5,638 bases of DNA. Source: Phycisphaerae bacterium (GTDB lineage Bacteria; Planctomycetota; Phycisphaerae; JAJVII01). Shown here piece after piece: positions 1-4,268 of the stretch (position 1 is the first letter of the stretch; each line of letters starts with the position of its first letter). Where the stretch lies: the NCBI GenBank assembly GCA_028706835.1, contig JAQTVL010000314.1, positions 1 to 5,638 on the forward strand. The letters are read 5' to 3'. The notes below the pieces were generated by a model that saw only the letters and a list, made by a program, of their open reading frames with translations, had not been told where the DNA came from and did not search any database. A program made the position numbers and the translations under genes.

Positions 1-482
1 TCCACGTCAGGTATCGACCGGACTTGTTCGGCGAATACTGGCAGTGGGGAACCAAGGGCAAGACCGACAGGACCGTTCCGATGTCGCAGGATGCACTTGA
101 GGCGGCCTACCGGCTGTTCGAGGTCGCTACGTGGCGATACCCGACGCTCAAGCGGTGTACGTGCGAGCGGTTACAGAAGATGGTCGGCTCGATTCCTGAG
201 TTGGTGCGGAAGCAGCCCTACCAGGACTTCTACATCGAGTTACGCGGGATCAAGAGACTGGCCAACGAACGCCGGGCGGCAAGGAAGATGAGCCCAATAA
301 AAAACGGCGGCATCCACTGCTTACGGAGAACCGCCGTTTCAGATTGGGCACGACTCGGGGTCTCTATGGCCCATGCCCAGTATGTCGCTGGACACAGGAG
401 CATGATGACGACACGCGAATACTACATTGCCGTCGATCATGCTGAGGCCGTCGAGTCGGTACGTGCCCGAATCAACCGTTAA
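1..482 (+). CDS. int: Tyrosine recombinase (phage integrase), C-terminal part, 5' truncated by window edge
   Basis: The gene runs in from the left edge; the first whole codon in frame is at position 3 and the stop is TAA at 480-482. The visible part is the catalytic domain of a tyrosine recombinase, which cuts and rejoins DNA at att sites through a covalent 3'-phosphotyrosine. Seen here are the beta-hairpin region with candidate catalytic lysines (GTKGKTDRTVP, near 48-80), box II HCLRR (His codon at 315, Arg two codons after Leu), the second histidine in VAGHRS, and a Tyr-Tyr nine to ten residues later in TTREYY, of which the first is the likely nucleophile. The first catalytic Arg lies upstream of the window. 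The stop codon directly abuts the tRNA-derived attachment site, the usual int-attP arrangement in temperate phages. The family call is firm; the phage subgroup cannot be fixed from this part. Confidence 0.95.
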   Translation, partial: HVRYRPDLFGEYWQWGTKGKTDRTVPMSQDALEAAYRLFEVATWRYPTLKRCTCERLQKMVGSIPELVRKQPYQDFYIELRGIKRLANERRAARKMSPIKNGGIHCLRRTAVSDWARLGVSMAHAQYVAGHRSMMTTREYYIAVDHAEAVESVRARINR

Positions 483-524
483 TGGGCCCGGTAGGATTTG
501 AACCTACAACCAAGGGATTATGAG
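483..524 (-). other. attP: attP core: 3' half of a tRNA (anticodon CAU)
   Basis: Read on the - strand this is a clean tRNA 3' half. It has anticodon loop CTCATAA (518-524, anticodon CAT), 3' anticodon-stem strand TCCCT (513-517) and a variable loop. The T-arm follows, with a perfect GTAGG/CCTAC stem and TTCAAAT loop, then acceptor strand CGGGCCC (484-490) and discriminator A (483); no CCA is encoded. Beyond 524 the sequence does not supply the 5' anticodon strand (AGGGA needed, AGACT present), a D-arm or a GGGCCCG start. It is therefore not a working tRNA. Many tyrosine integrases use exactly this piece of a tRNA gene as core site, with crossover in or near the anticodon loop. The variable loop resembles tRNA-Ile2 (CAU), but elongator tRNA-Met is also possible. 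Confidence 0.85.
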
Positions 525-567
525 AGTCTTGACTGTGTCCTTTGGTTGTAAACAGATAATCCATTGG
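505..567. repeat. Overlapping imperfect inverted repeats next to the attP core
   Basis: The sequence 505-516 is the inverse complement of 539-550 with one mismatch; the perfect part is TACAACCAA (505-513) against TTGGTTGTA (542-550). A second, overlapping inverted pair is CCAAGGGATTAT (510-521) against ATAATCCATTGG (556-567), again with one mismatch. Both use tRNA-derived sequence as left arm and phage-specific sequence as right arm. They may be core or arm binding sites for the integrase or an accessory protein, or structure at the 5' end of a transcript. The repeats are read directly; the role is inferred. Confidence 0.6.
529..560 (+). promoter_or_regulatory. Candidate promoter TTGACT-N20-GATAAT
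   Basis: TTGACT (529-534) and GATAAT (555-560) each match the sigma-70 -35 and -10 consensus at five of six positions. The spacer is 20 bp, longer than the preferred 16-18, so activity may be weak or need an activator. It lies just right of the attP core, points rightward and would start transcription near 567, at the beginning of the long structured region with no protein genes. It overlaps the inverted repeats beside attP, so a protein bound there could affect it. Confidence 0.35.
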
Positions 568-597
568 CAATAGCTGCGAGCGTCATGCTCTGCATCC

Positions 598-626
598 GGG
601 GGCCGGTTGCATCCGTGCCGGCCCCC
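598..626 (+). repeat. 9-bp perfect GC-rich hairpin
   Basis: GGGGGCCGG (598-606) pairs with CCGGCCCCC (618-626) around an 11-nt loop. No T-tract follows on either strand, so it is not a standard intrinsic terminator for int. It is best read as the first strong helix of the structured region. Confidence 0.7.
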
Positions 627-636
627 CATCAAACTC

Positions 637-650
637 GGCACATCGGGCAG
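637..650 (+). repeat. 14-nt segment complementary to two distant downstream copies
   Basis: GGCACATCGGGCAG is the exact inverse complement of 1258-1271. It is also complementary to 914-927 with one position that would be a G-U pair in RNA. The two partners are the two copies of a 21-nt direct repeat, so this one strand could choose between two pairing partners. This is read directly; pairing in the cell is inferred. Confidence 0.65.
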
Positions 651-908
651 CGGCGTGGAAAGACACGCAGAGTAGGGCCTCGTCCGCATACTGTCCCGTA
701 CCCACGAAGTTCCACAGAAAGCGAATCCGCAGGATAGATGAATCGTGGGGCGCTGGCCTGACGACCTTATCCAGGGTTGCTGCATGTAGGTGGGCCAACC
801 GCGTGGGGAAATAGACAATCCCACGGACTGCGACAGCGCGTGAGAGCAACGTGAGGCGCGCGACCGCAAGTGGACAACAGTGAAAATGGCGGACAGCAGG
901 GTTCACAT

Positions 909-929
909 CCTGCCTGCCCGGTGTGCCAT
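909..929 (+). repeat. 21-nt direct repeat, copy 1 (copy 2 at 1253-1273)
   Basis: The two copies differ at one base only (G at 921, A at 1265), and similarity continues into TTCAA just downstream if a 2-nt gap is allowed. Copy 1 also takes part in two local hairpins: GCAGG (896-900) with CCTGC (909-913), around a tRNA T-loop-like GTTCACAT, and GGTGT (920-924) with ACACC (935-939). An internal duplication of this kind is uncommon in short phage intergenic DNA. Confidence 0.75.
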
Positions 930-1119
930 TCAATACACCACTTTTCCCACACGAGGGCAGACAGGGCCGGGAAACGGCGACGTGCATGGCCGCACGGTGG
1001 TTTTATAGACGCCGTGGCAAATGGTAGTGCGTGCGACGGATGCTATCCAGGTGGGCGCATGTAGTGCAGAGTTTCATCTGGAAGGTACCGGTACTACAAC
1101 CTGTCTGCCGGAATTCAAG

Positions 1120-1164
1120 GCACACCGCCAGTAACACCCACTCGGGCACTGGCTGGCGGTGTGC
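1120..1164 (+). repeat. 12-bp perfect hairpin, followed by a short T-rich run
   Basis: GCACACCGCCAG (1120-1131) pairs with CTGGCGGTGTGC (1153-1164) around a 21-nt loop. In RNA it extends by about three more pairs (1117-1119 with 1165-1167). TTTCTT follows at 1165-1170, so a weak terminator is possible. The right arm can instead pair forward: GGTGTGC (1158-1164) with GCGCACC (1179-1185), one G-U pair. That gives two mutually exclusive folds. Confidence 0.7.
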
Positions 1165-1252
1165 TTTCTTCAAACTTGGCGCACCGGGTATCCGCGAGGA
1201 CCACTTGGCAGGCACGCCCAAGCCTGAAGAGCAATGCTTGGGACGTTGAAGC

Positions 1253-1273
1253 CCTGCCTGCCCGATGTGCCAT
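1253..1273 (+). repeat. 21-nt direct repeat, copy 2
   Basis: This is the second copy of the module at 909-929, with one difference. It is the copy perfectly complementary to 637-650. It follows a local hairpin CCCAAGC (1217-1223) / GCTTGGG (1236-1242) with a 12-nt loop. Confidence 0.75.
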
Positions 1274-1283
1274 ATTCAAACGT

Positions 1284-1379
1284 GGGCTGGCGAGCGGCGA
1301 ACACTGTGGTAAGAACTGGCCCGACGTAACCATCCGTCGGCAACCACGTACCGCCCGTTCGACTCCTGCCCGCCAGCCC
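1284..1379 (+). repeat. Nested multi-helix domain with a T-loop-like sequence
   Basis: An outer 9-bp helix GGGCTGGCG (1284-1292) / CGCCAGCCC (1371-1379) encloses GCGG/CCGC (1294-1297 with 1351-1354), GTGGT/ACCAC (1306-1310 with 1343-1347) and CCGACG/CGTCGG (1321-1326 with 1335-1340, 8-nt loop). The sequence GTTCGACTC (1357-1365) looks like a tRNA T-loop and CCA follows near the 3' end, but the T-stem and anticodon stem do not fit a tRNA. The nesting makes a rod-like RNA domain likely. Confidence 0.6.
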
Positions 1380-1407
1380 CAGTCATCATACAAGCTCTAA
1401 GACGTCC

Positions 1408-1454
1408 GGCCCGGTCTCGTGAACCCCTGTTTAAGGGCGACGTACGAGCGGGCC
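1408..1454 (+). repeat. Bulged 11-bp hairpin
   Basis: GGCCCG (1408-1413) pairs with CGGGCC (1449-1454). After a 2-nt bulge, CTCGT (1416-1420) pairs with ACGAG (1444-1448). Inside, CCCT (1425-1428) pairs with AGGG (1434-1437). All pairs are Watson-Crick. Confidence 0.65.
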
Positions 1455-1577
1455 AGTTTCAAACCCATCGCAAAATGCACTGGCGAGGTTGCGGGCAAAC
1501 CGTGAAGCCTCAGTCCTACCGTGGGTCCGCGCAATCGGTGAGCTCGGATCGCCACACGGAAAAAGCCGGGACTCCTC

Positions 1578-1604
1578 GCCAGTGCTTTCAAGCTTCGCAC
1601 TGGC
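1578..1604 (+). repeat. 8-bp perfect hairpin with TTCAA loop module
   Basis: GCCAGTGC (1578-1585) pairs with GCACTGGC (1597-1604) around an 11-nt loop containing TTTCAAG. The left arm plus loop start recurs almost unchanged at 1733-1745 (GCCAGTGCTTCAA). A related GCCAGT...ACTGGC hairpin with TTCAA in its loop lies at 1452-1457/1479-1484. Confidence 0.7.
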
Positions 1605-1706
1605 ACAGATTGCCCATAGGTGTCATTGGCACGCGGGGGTGGAATCCCTGAAGGGTAGCCGACGTTAGGCTGCATGGGCTCCAAACACTGTCGCGAGACG
1701 AGAGTT

Positions 1707-1732
1707 GGGCAAGGGCGAAAACTCCCTTGCCC
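1707..1732 (+). repeat. 9-bp perfect hairpin
   Basis: GGGCAAGGG (1707-1715) pairs with CCCTTGCCC (1724-1732) around loop CGAAAACT. It directly precedes the second GCCAGTGCTTCAA copy. No T-tract follows, so it is structural rather than a terminator. Confidence 0.7.
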
Positions 1733-1757
1733 GCCAGTGCTTCAATCATCGCAGACC

Positions 1758-1828
1758 CCGGTGCTGACATAAGTGGCCGGGGCAAGCCTGCGAAAGCAGT
1801 GCTCGAAGGTACGGCGTGTCAGCACCGG
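1758..1828 (+). repeat. 12-bp inverted repeat enclosing a GAAA-tetraloop hairpin, with a competing fold
   Basis: CCGGTGCTGACA (1758-1769) is perfectly complementary to TGTCAGCACCGG (1817-1828). Inside, AGC-CTGC (1785-1791) pairs with GCAG-(T)-GCT (1796-1803) and closes a GAAA tetraloop at 1792-1795. An alternative helix CCCCGG (1756-1761) / CCGGGG (1777-1782) uses part of the same left arm, so the two folds exclude each other. This is suggestive of a regulatory switch or a tertiary-contact module. Confidence 0.65.
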
Positions 1829-1874
1829 CAACATTTTGCAGGGAGCCCCTGGCTGTGTGGCCGGGGGATTGTTG

Positions 1875-1927
1875 AGGTCGGTGCGCGACAGGATGCGCCC
1901 AGGGCACGGAGGTCGCCGACCTGTTTT
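1875..1927 (+). terminator. Candidate intrinsic terminator or attenuator before the early operon
   Basis: AGGTCGG (1875-1881) pairs with CCGACCT (1916-1922), followed by G and TTTT (1924-1927). A compact alternative is AGGTC (1910-1914) with GACCT (1918-1922), which uses the same 3' arm and T-run. The T-run is short, so termination may be partial. The ribosome binding site of the next gene starts within 10 nt, a layout typical of attenuators. A strong bulged hairpin (1846-1853/1860-1866) lies just upstream. Confidence 0.5.
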
Positions 1928-1947
1928 GAGAAGGAAAGGATCGTGAG

Positions 1948-2316
1948 ATGAGACTGGAACAGATTAAAGCTGACGACATTCGGAGATCGTGTCCGCTGGA
2001 TGGCGTAACAGTGAGCGAGACACGGAAAAGTGCGTACGCCATGACATCTATCACACTGACGGACGCCGCTGGCCACACTATGGTTGTGGAAGGCGCAGAG
2101 TATTGCGGATCAGTCAGGGTCCTGGTGAAGGCCAAACCGCCGGTGCGCAAGCAGTTTATCCTGGCTGGGGAAGTTTTCACCGGTAGCGTCGGTCTTGAGG
2201 TCAAGGTGAATGAGACCTTTGATAGTCGAGCAGCCGCAGACACTCGCAAGAATGTCCTTGAGGCCCACGGCGCAAACCTCGCGATCACTGAGATCGAGGT
2301 TGAGATTCCCGACTGA
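1948..2316 (+). CDS. Hypothetical phage protein, 122 aa
   Basis: First protein gene after the structured region. The start ATG has a strong site AAGGAAAGGA (1931-1940) seven bases upstream. I do not recognise the product. It is soluble-looking, rich in alternating hydrophobic and charged residues (predicted beta content, e.g. MTSITLTDAAGHTMVVEG and QFILAGEVFTGSVGLEV). It has two cysteines, no signal peptide and no membrane segment. Codon use is regular and all other frames here lack ribosome sites, which supports it as real. Its place at the head of the operon suggests an early function, but none can be named. Confidence 0.8.
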   Translation: MRLEQIKADDIRRSCPLDGVTVSETRKSAYAMTSITLTDAAGHTMVVEGAEYCGSVRVLVKAKPPVRKQFILAGEVFTGSVGLEVKVNETFDSRAAADTRKNVLEAHGANLAITEIEVEIPD

Positions 2317-2326
2317 ATCACGATCC

Positions 2327-2371
2327 TCCCCGTCTCCAGCCGCTTGCCTCTGCGGGCGGCCGGGGCGGGGA
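2327..2371 (+). repeat. Intergenic GC-rich imperfect hairpin
   Basis: TCCCCG (2327-2332) pairs with CGGGGA (2366-2371), and inside it GCCGC (2339-2343) pairs with GCGGC (2356-2360). It fills most of the gap between two genes. No T-run follows, so it may stabilise or process mRNA rather than terminate. Confidence 0.45.
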
Positions 2372-2383
2372 ATTGAGGACACT

Positions 2384-2440
2384 ATGAATAGAACAACCAT
2401 CATCTGGTCCATAGCGATTTACCTGCTGTGGATGTGCTGA
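2384..2440 (+). CDS. 18-residue membrane micropeptide (MNRTTIIWSIAIYLLWMC)
   Basis: A very short frame with its own site GAGG (2375-2378) five bases before ATG and a TGA stop. The next gene's ribosome site follows at once, 12 bp stop to start. The product is a short polar N-terminus with one basic residue (MNRTT), then about 13 mainly hydrophobic residues (IIWSIAIYLLWMC), which is enough for a short membrane-inserted helix. The terminal Cys is notable. Its position inside a tight operon with proper spacing argues for translation. Phage membrane micropeptides of this size can act as toxins, lysis or exclusion factors, but there is no basis to choose. It could also be a chance frame. Confidence 0.5.
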   Translation: MNRTTIIWSIAIYLLWMC

Positions 2441-2452
2441 GAGGAGAGAGAT

Positions 2453-2629
2453 ATGACTACAGAAGAATTGCAGTCCACAATGAAAGAAGCGCGAGACCGA
2501 TACGCCTCTGCTGTGGGCGGCATATCAGGCAGTGAGGAGTCCGCCTACGAGACGGGCTTCTTTGAGGCGGCACGAGTTGTCACGGCTCAACAGAACGCGC
2601 AATTACAGAGGCTTATTCATGCGACTTGA
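2453..2629 (+). CDS. Hypothetical small protein, 58 aa
   Basis: The start ATG follows a strong purine-rich site GAGGAGAG (2441-2448). The stop TGA lies inside the start of the next gene (11-nt overlap), so the two are probably translationally coupled. The product begins MTTEELQSTMKEARDRYA, is mostly helical and acidic at its N-terminus, and holds a GFFEAARVV segment. There are no cysteines, signal peptide or membrane helix. I do not recognise the family. Confidence 0.7.
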   Translation: MTTEELQSTMKEARDRYASAVGGISGSEESAYETGFFEAARVVTAQQNAQLQRLIHAT

Positions 2630-2885
2630 ACACCGCACCAGCGAAGACCAGACATTTACTGAGCGAGGTTGGCGCATCGCACCTTCCGGCGAGATCATCG
2701 ACCAGCACGGCGGCATGGTTGCCGGTGACGTTCGCACTCGACTGCAAAGCCTGGAAATGCGCAGGCTCGGTACGGACAGGTTCAACAAGGCCCCAATGGT
2801 CGAGGACAACGCAGGTGCCGAGTGCGTGCGCAGGCAGCAGGAGATCGAGAAGGCACAGGCTGAACATGCGAGGGTATTCCAATGA
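2619..2885 (+). CDS. Hypothetical protein, 88 aa
   Basis: ATG at 2619 was chosen over in-frame upstream codons because AGAGG (2606-2610) stands eight bases before it and it overlaps the previous stop by only 11 nt; a longer form would lie over the whole previous gene. The product, beginning MRLEHRTSEDQTFTERGWR, has a charged, mainly helical C-terminus (CVRRQQEIEKAQAEHARV) that could form a short coiled coil. Family unknown. Its stop overlaps the next start as ATGA. Confidence 0.7.
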   Translation: MRLEHRTSEDQTFTERGWRIAPSGEIIDQHGGMVAGDVRTRLQSLEMRRLGTDRFNKAPMVEDNAGAECVRRQQEIEKAQAEHARVFQ

Positions 2886-3091
2886 TCCACAGAGTCAATC
2901 TCCGCGACCTGGGCGAGTTGTTCCGGGACGAAGCGCAGCAGGTAGATCGTAGGTACGGCGAGTACCTTAGCCAACGGGAGGCCGGACGTGAACGCAGACG
3001 CACAATCAGAATCGAAGGCGAAAAGACTCTGCACGGCCTGCGAGAGGTTGACGCGACTTATCGGCAGGCCGGTTCGCTGTCTCAGGCATGA
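2882..3091 (+). CDS. Hypothetical basic protein, 69 aa
   Basis: The start shares ATGA with the previous stop (2882-2885), a classic coupling overlap, and GAGGG lies a few bases upstream. The product is strongly charged and helical, with a basic stretch REAGRERRRTIRIEG in the middle; there are no cysteines and no membrane segment. Base choice at third positions resembles its neighbours. Its second half overlaps a different-frame gene starting at 2988 by 104 nt, so one of the two may be annotated wrongly. Function unknown. Confidence 0.6.
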   Translation: MIHRVNLRDLGELFRDEAQQVDRRYGEYLSQREAGRERRRTIRIEGEKTLHGLREVDATYRQAGSLSQA

Positions 3092-3170
3092 TGAAACGTT
3101 GAGCGAAGAGTGGCGCAAGCAAGTGAGAATTCCACTGGAAAGGATAGATGATGTTGACAGCACGAAGTAA
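2988..3170 (+). CDS. Small putative zinc-binding protein, 60 aa, GTG start
   Basis: GTG at 2988 is preceded at six bases by GGGAGG (2976-2981), one of the best Shine-Dalgarno sites in the window. The product has C15-x2-C18 and C31-x2-H34, spaced as a small zinc-binding site, then an acidic/basic C-terminal helix. It overlaps the 2882-3091 gene by 104 nt in another frame and the following gene by about 20 nt. The intact CxxC/CxxH pair and strong site support it as real. The function cannot be named; small zinc proteins of this sort are frequent in phage early regions. Confidence 0.55.
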   Translation: MNADAQSESKAKRLCTACERLTRLIGRPVRCLRHDETLSEEWRKQVRIPLERIDDVDSTK

Positions 3171-3798
3171 CGGCGGTACGACGGCTCCGCTGATTCCATC
3201 CGGGTTACAAGAGGCCGTGTGCTACGTGGTCTGCGATCTGGGAACTGAGTACAGCGAGGTGTTCAAGACCTCATCCCGAAAGATCGTTCTCGTCTGGGAA
3301 ATCGCCGGTCTGCGTATTGACATTGAGGACAAGGAAACCCACGAGAAGAAGAACCTGCCGAGAGTCATCAGTAAGCAGTACACCCTTAGTCTTTCGGAGA
3401 AGGCGAACCTCCGTCACGATCTTGCAAGCTGGCGCGGCCGGGATTTCACACCTGCCGAAGAGAAGGGCTTTAACGTCAACAACGTGCTCGGCGCGCCCTG
3501 CCTGCTGAACATTGTCCACAAGACCAAGCAGGATGGGACGGTCTACGCGGCTATCGGGGCCGTTATCACCCTCAAGGGTAAGAAGTTGAAGGCAGAGAAT
3601 CCCTTGGTCCTTTACGGCATCGAGGAGCACGGCAAGGCCATCCCTGAGAGTCTGCCGGAGTGGATCGTCAACAAGATCAAGGCGTCGCCAGAGTACCAGG
3701 CGATCCTGAATCCGGTGGTCGATCAACCGCCTCCAAGCGACGAAGAGGCGGCGGCGAGCGAGAATCAATCAGCAACGGACGACGACATTCCCTTCTGA
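3151..3798 (+). CDS. Phage replication initiation/SSB-like protein, NGO0469 family
   Basis: This 215-aa protein matches from memory the phage NGO0469-type replication protein family. The LTARSNGG N-terminus is followed by CDLGTEY (28-34), KIVLVWEI (44-51), LSEKANLRHDLASWRGRDFT (81-100) and VLGAPCLLNIVH (112-123). A linker rich in Pro, Glu, Ala and Ser leads to the last residues DDDIPF. That tail is the signature by which single-stranded-DNA-binding proteins recruit replication and repair partners. The protein is therefore expected to bind ssDNA or act at phage replication start in the cytoplasm. The ATG at 3151 stands six bases after GAAAGGA (3138-3144); the ATG one codon earlier (3148) would leave only three, so 3151 is preferred. 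The family call is fairly secure; the biochemical role is inferred from tail and family name. Confidence 0.82.
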   Translation: MLTARSNGGTTAPLIPSGLQEAVCYVVCDLGTEYSEVFKTSSRKIVLVWEIAGLRIDIEDKETHEKKNLPRVISKQYTLSLSEKANLRHDLASWRGRDFTPAEEKGFNVNNVLGAPCLLNIVHKTKQDGTVYAAIGAVITLKGKKLKAENPLVLYGIEEHGKAIPESLPEWIVNKIKASPEYQAILNPVVDQPPPSDEEAAASENQSATDDDIPF

Positions 3799-3809
3799 TC
3801 GTGTGACGC

Positions 3810-4268
3810 ATGGACTACTACGGCGAAACCATCGAAGGTCAGCCCTGCACGGACTGGAAGGGGATTCAGGCGGAATGCGCCAAGCACCCTCAGTTCGTGA
3901 TCCGCGTCGAGAAGTACGACGAGGACCGGGAGATCACAAATCAGATGTTTGCCTACCTTCATGCGGTGGTGTTTCCAACGCTGGCCCAACATTGGGATTG
4001 TTCTGAGGCCGAAGCCGAGTTGCGGTGCAAGCGCCAATGGGGTGCGCATTGGATGATCCGGCGAGAACTTGGCTATGTGTTCATCTTGAGTAAGACGGTC
4101 CTTACAACAAAGCAGGGCTGCAAGTGGATAGAGAATATATGGGAAGGCGCACACAACGACGGATGTATTATCAGCCCTCCCGACAAGGACTGGCGAGAGA
4201 CCGCACGCAAGATGGCTGAACTGAGAGGCAAGGATGCAAGACCAGAACCCAACTTGTCCAATCCATGA
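3810..4268 (+). CDS. Conserved phage protein, possibly NinB-like recombination accessory factor
   Basis: 152 aa, starting 11 bp after the SSB-like gene; ATG 3810 is the first start after an in-frame stop at 3804-3806. No clear ribosome site is present, so coupling to the upstream gene is likely. The middle part, TNQMFAYLHAVVFPTLAQHW (43-62), then SEAEAELRCKRQWG, SKTVLTTKQ (94-102) and the end SPPDKDW, follows the order seen in phage NinB/Orf-type recombination proteins: an N-terminal helix with Gln-aromatic, an E-rich helix, an S/T-T-LT strand, a final helix and P-P/D. This is similarity of layout, not an identified domain, so the function is tentative. Its neighbour, an SSB-like protein, fits a recombination or replication job. 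Confidence 0.65.
   Translation: MDYYGETIEGQPCTDWKGIQAECAKHPQFVIRVEKYDEDREITNQMFAYLHAVVFPTLAQHWDCSEAEAELRCKRQWGAHWMIRRELGYVFILSKTVLTTKQGCKWIENIWEGAHNDGCIISPPDKDWRETARKMAELRGKDARPEPNLSNP

Larger units (their letters stand above)
567..1927 (+). ncRNA. Putative large structured non-coding RNA (about 1.36 kb) or structured leader
   Basis: This stretch separates attP from the early genes and holds no convincing protein gene. Its short reading frames on both strands overlap each other, lack good ribosome binding sites and show no recognisable domain. It contains many strong helices: 598-606/618-626, 701-707/743-749, 1120-1131/1153-1164, 1217-1223/1236-1242, 1284-1292/1371-1379, 1408-1420/1444-1454, 1578-1585/1597-1604, 1707-1715/1724-1732, 1758-1769/1817-1828 and 1846-1853/1860-1866. 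It also has duplicated sequence modules and a 14-bp long-range complement (637-650 with 1258-1271). GNRA loops on the + strand (GAAA at 1792-1795, GCGA at 1694-1697) and the terminator at its right end favour + strand transcription. Large ornate phage RNAs such as GOLLD and ROOL are known, but I cannot match this to either by eye. Alternatives are a leader controlling antitermination, or several adjacent RNAs. Exact ends are inferred. Confidence 0.55.

Noticed and set aside
598..626. Terminator for the integrase gene
   Set aside because: The hairpin is strong but no T-run follows on either strand.
504..987. Two - strand frames (121 and 134 codons) over the start of the structured region
   Set aside because: They overlap each other and attP, have no ribosome sites or domain-like sequence, and lie across perfect hairpins.
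637..1272. tmRNA (5' and 3' ends pairing, ending GCCA)
   Set aside because: The span is too long, there is no T-arm next to the 3' end, and no tag-peptide frame was found.
1284..1381. Possible intact tRNA
   Set aside because: A 9-bp outer helix, T-loop-like sequence and CCA are present, but the T-stem pairs at only three of five positions, the inner hairpin has an 8-nt loop, and the D-arm and position-8 features are missing.
870..1400. Short + strand frames of 60-80 codons in the structured region
   Set aside because: All contain hairpin arms, show Cys/Arg/Pro-rich random composition and lack convincing ribosome sites.
1664..1670. Integron attC core-like GTTAGGC
   Set aside because: No matching RYYYAAC partner on the other side of a hairpin, and no gene-cassette arrangement.
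567..1927. CRISPR array
   Set aside because: Repeats occur in two or three copies at irregular spacing and there are no regular spacers.
1746..2321. 191-codon open frame on the - strand
   Set aside because: It is antisense to the well-supported gene at 1948-2316 and to the terminator region, is Ser/Thr/Ala-rich without a recognisable motif, and has no good ribosome site. It is a shadow frame.
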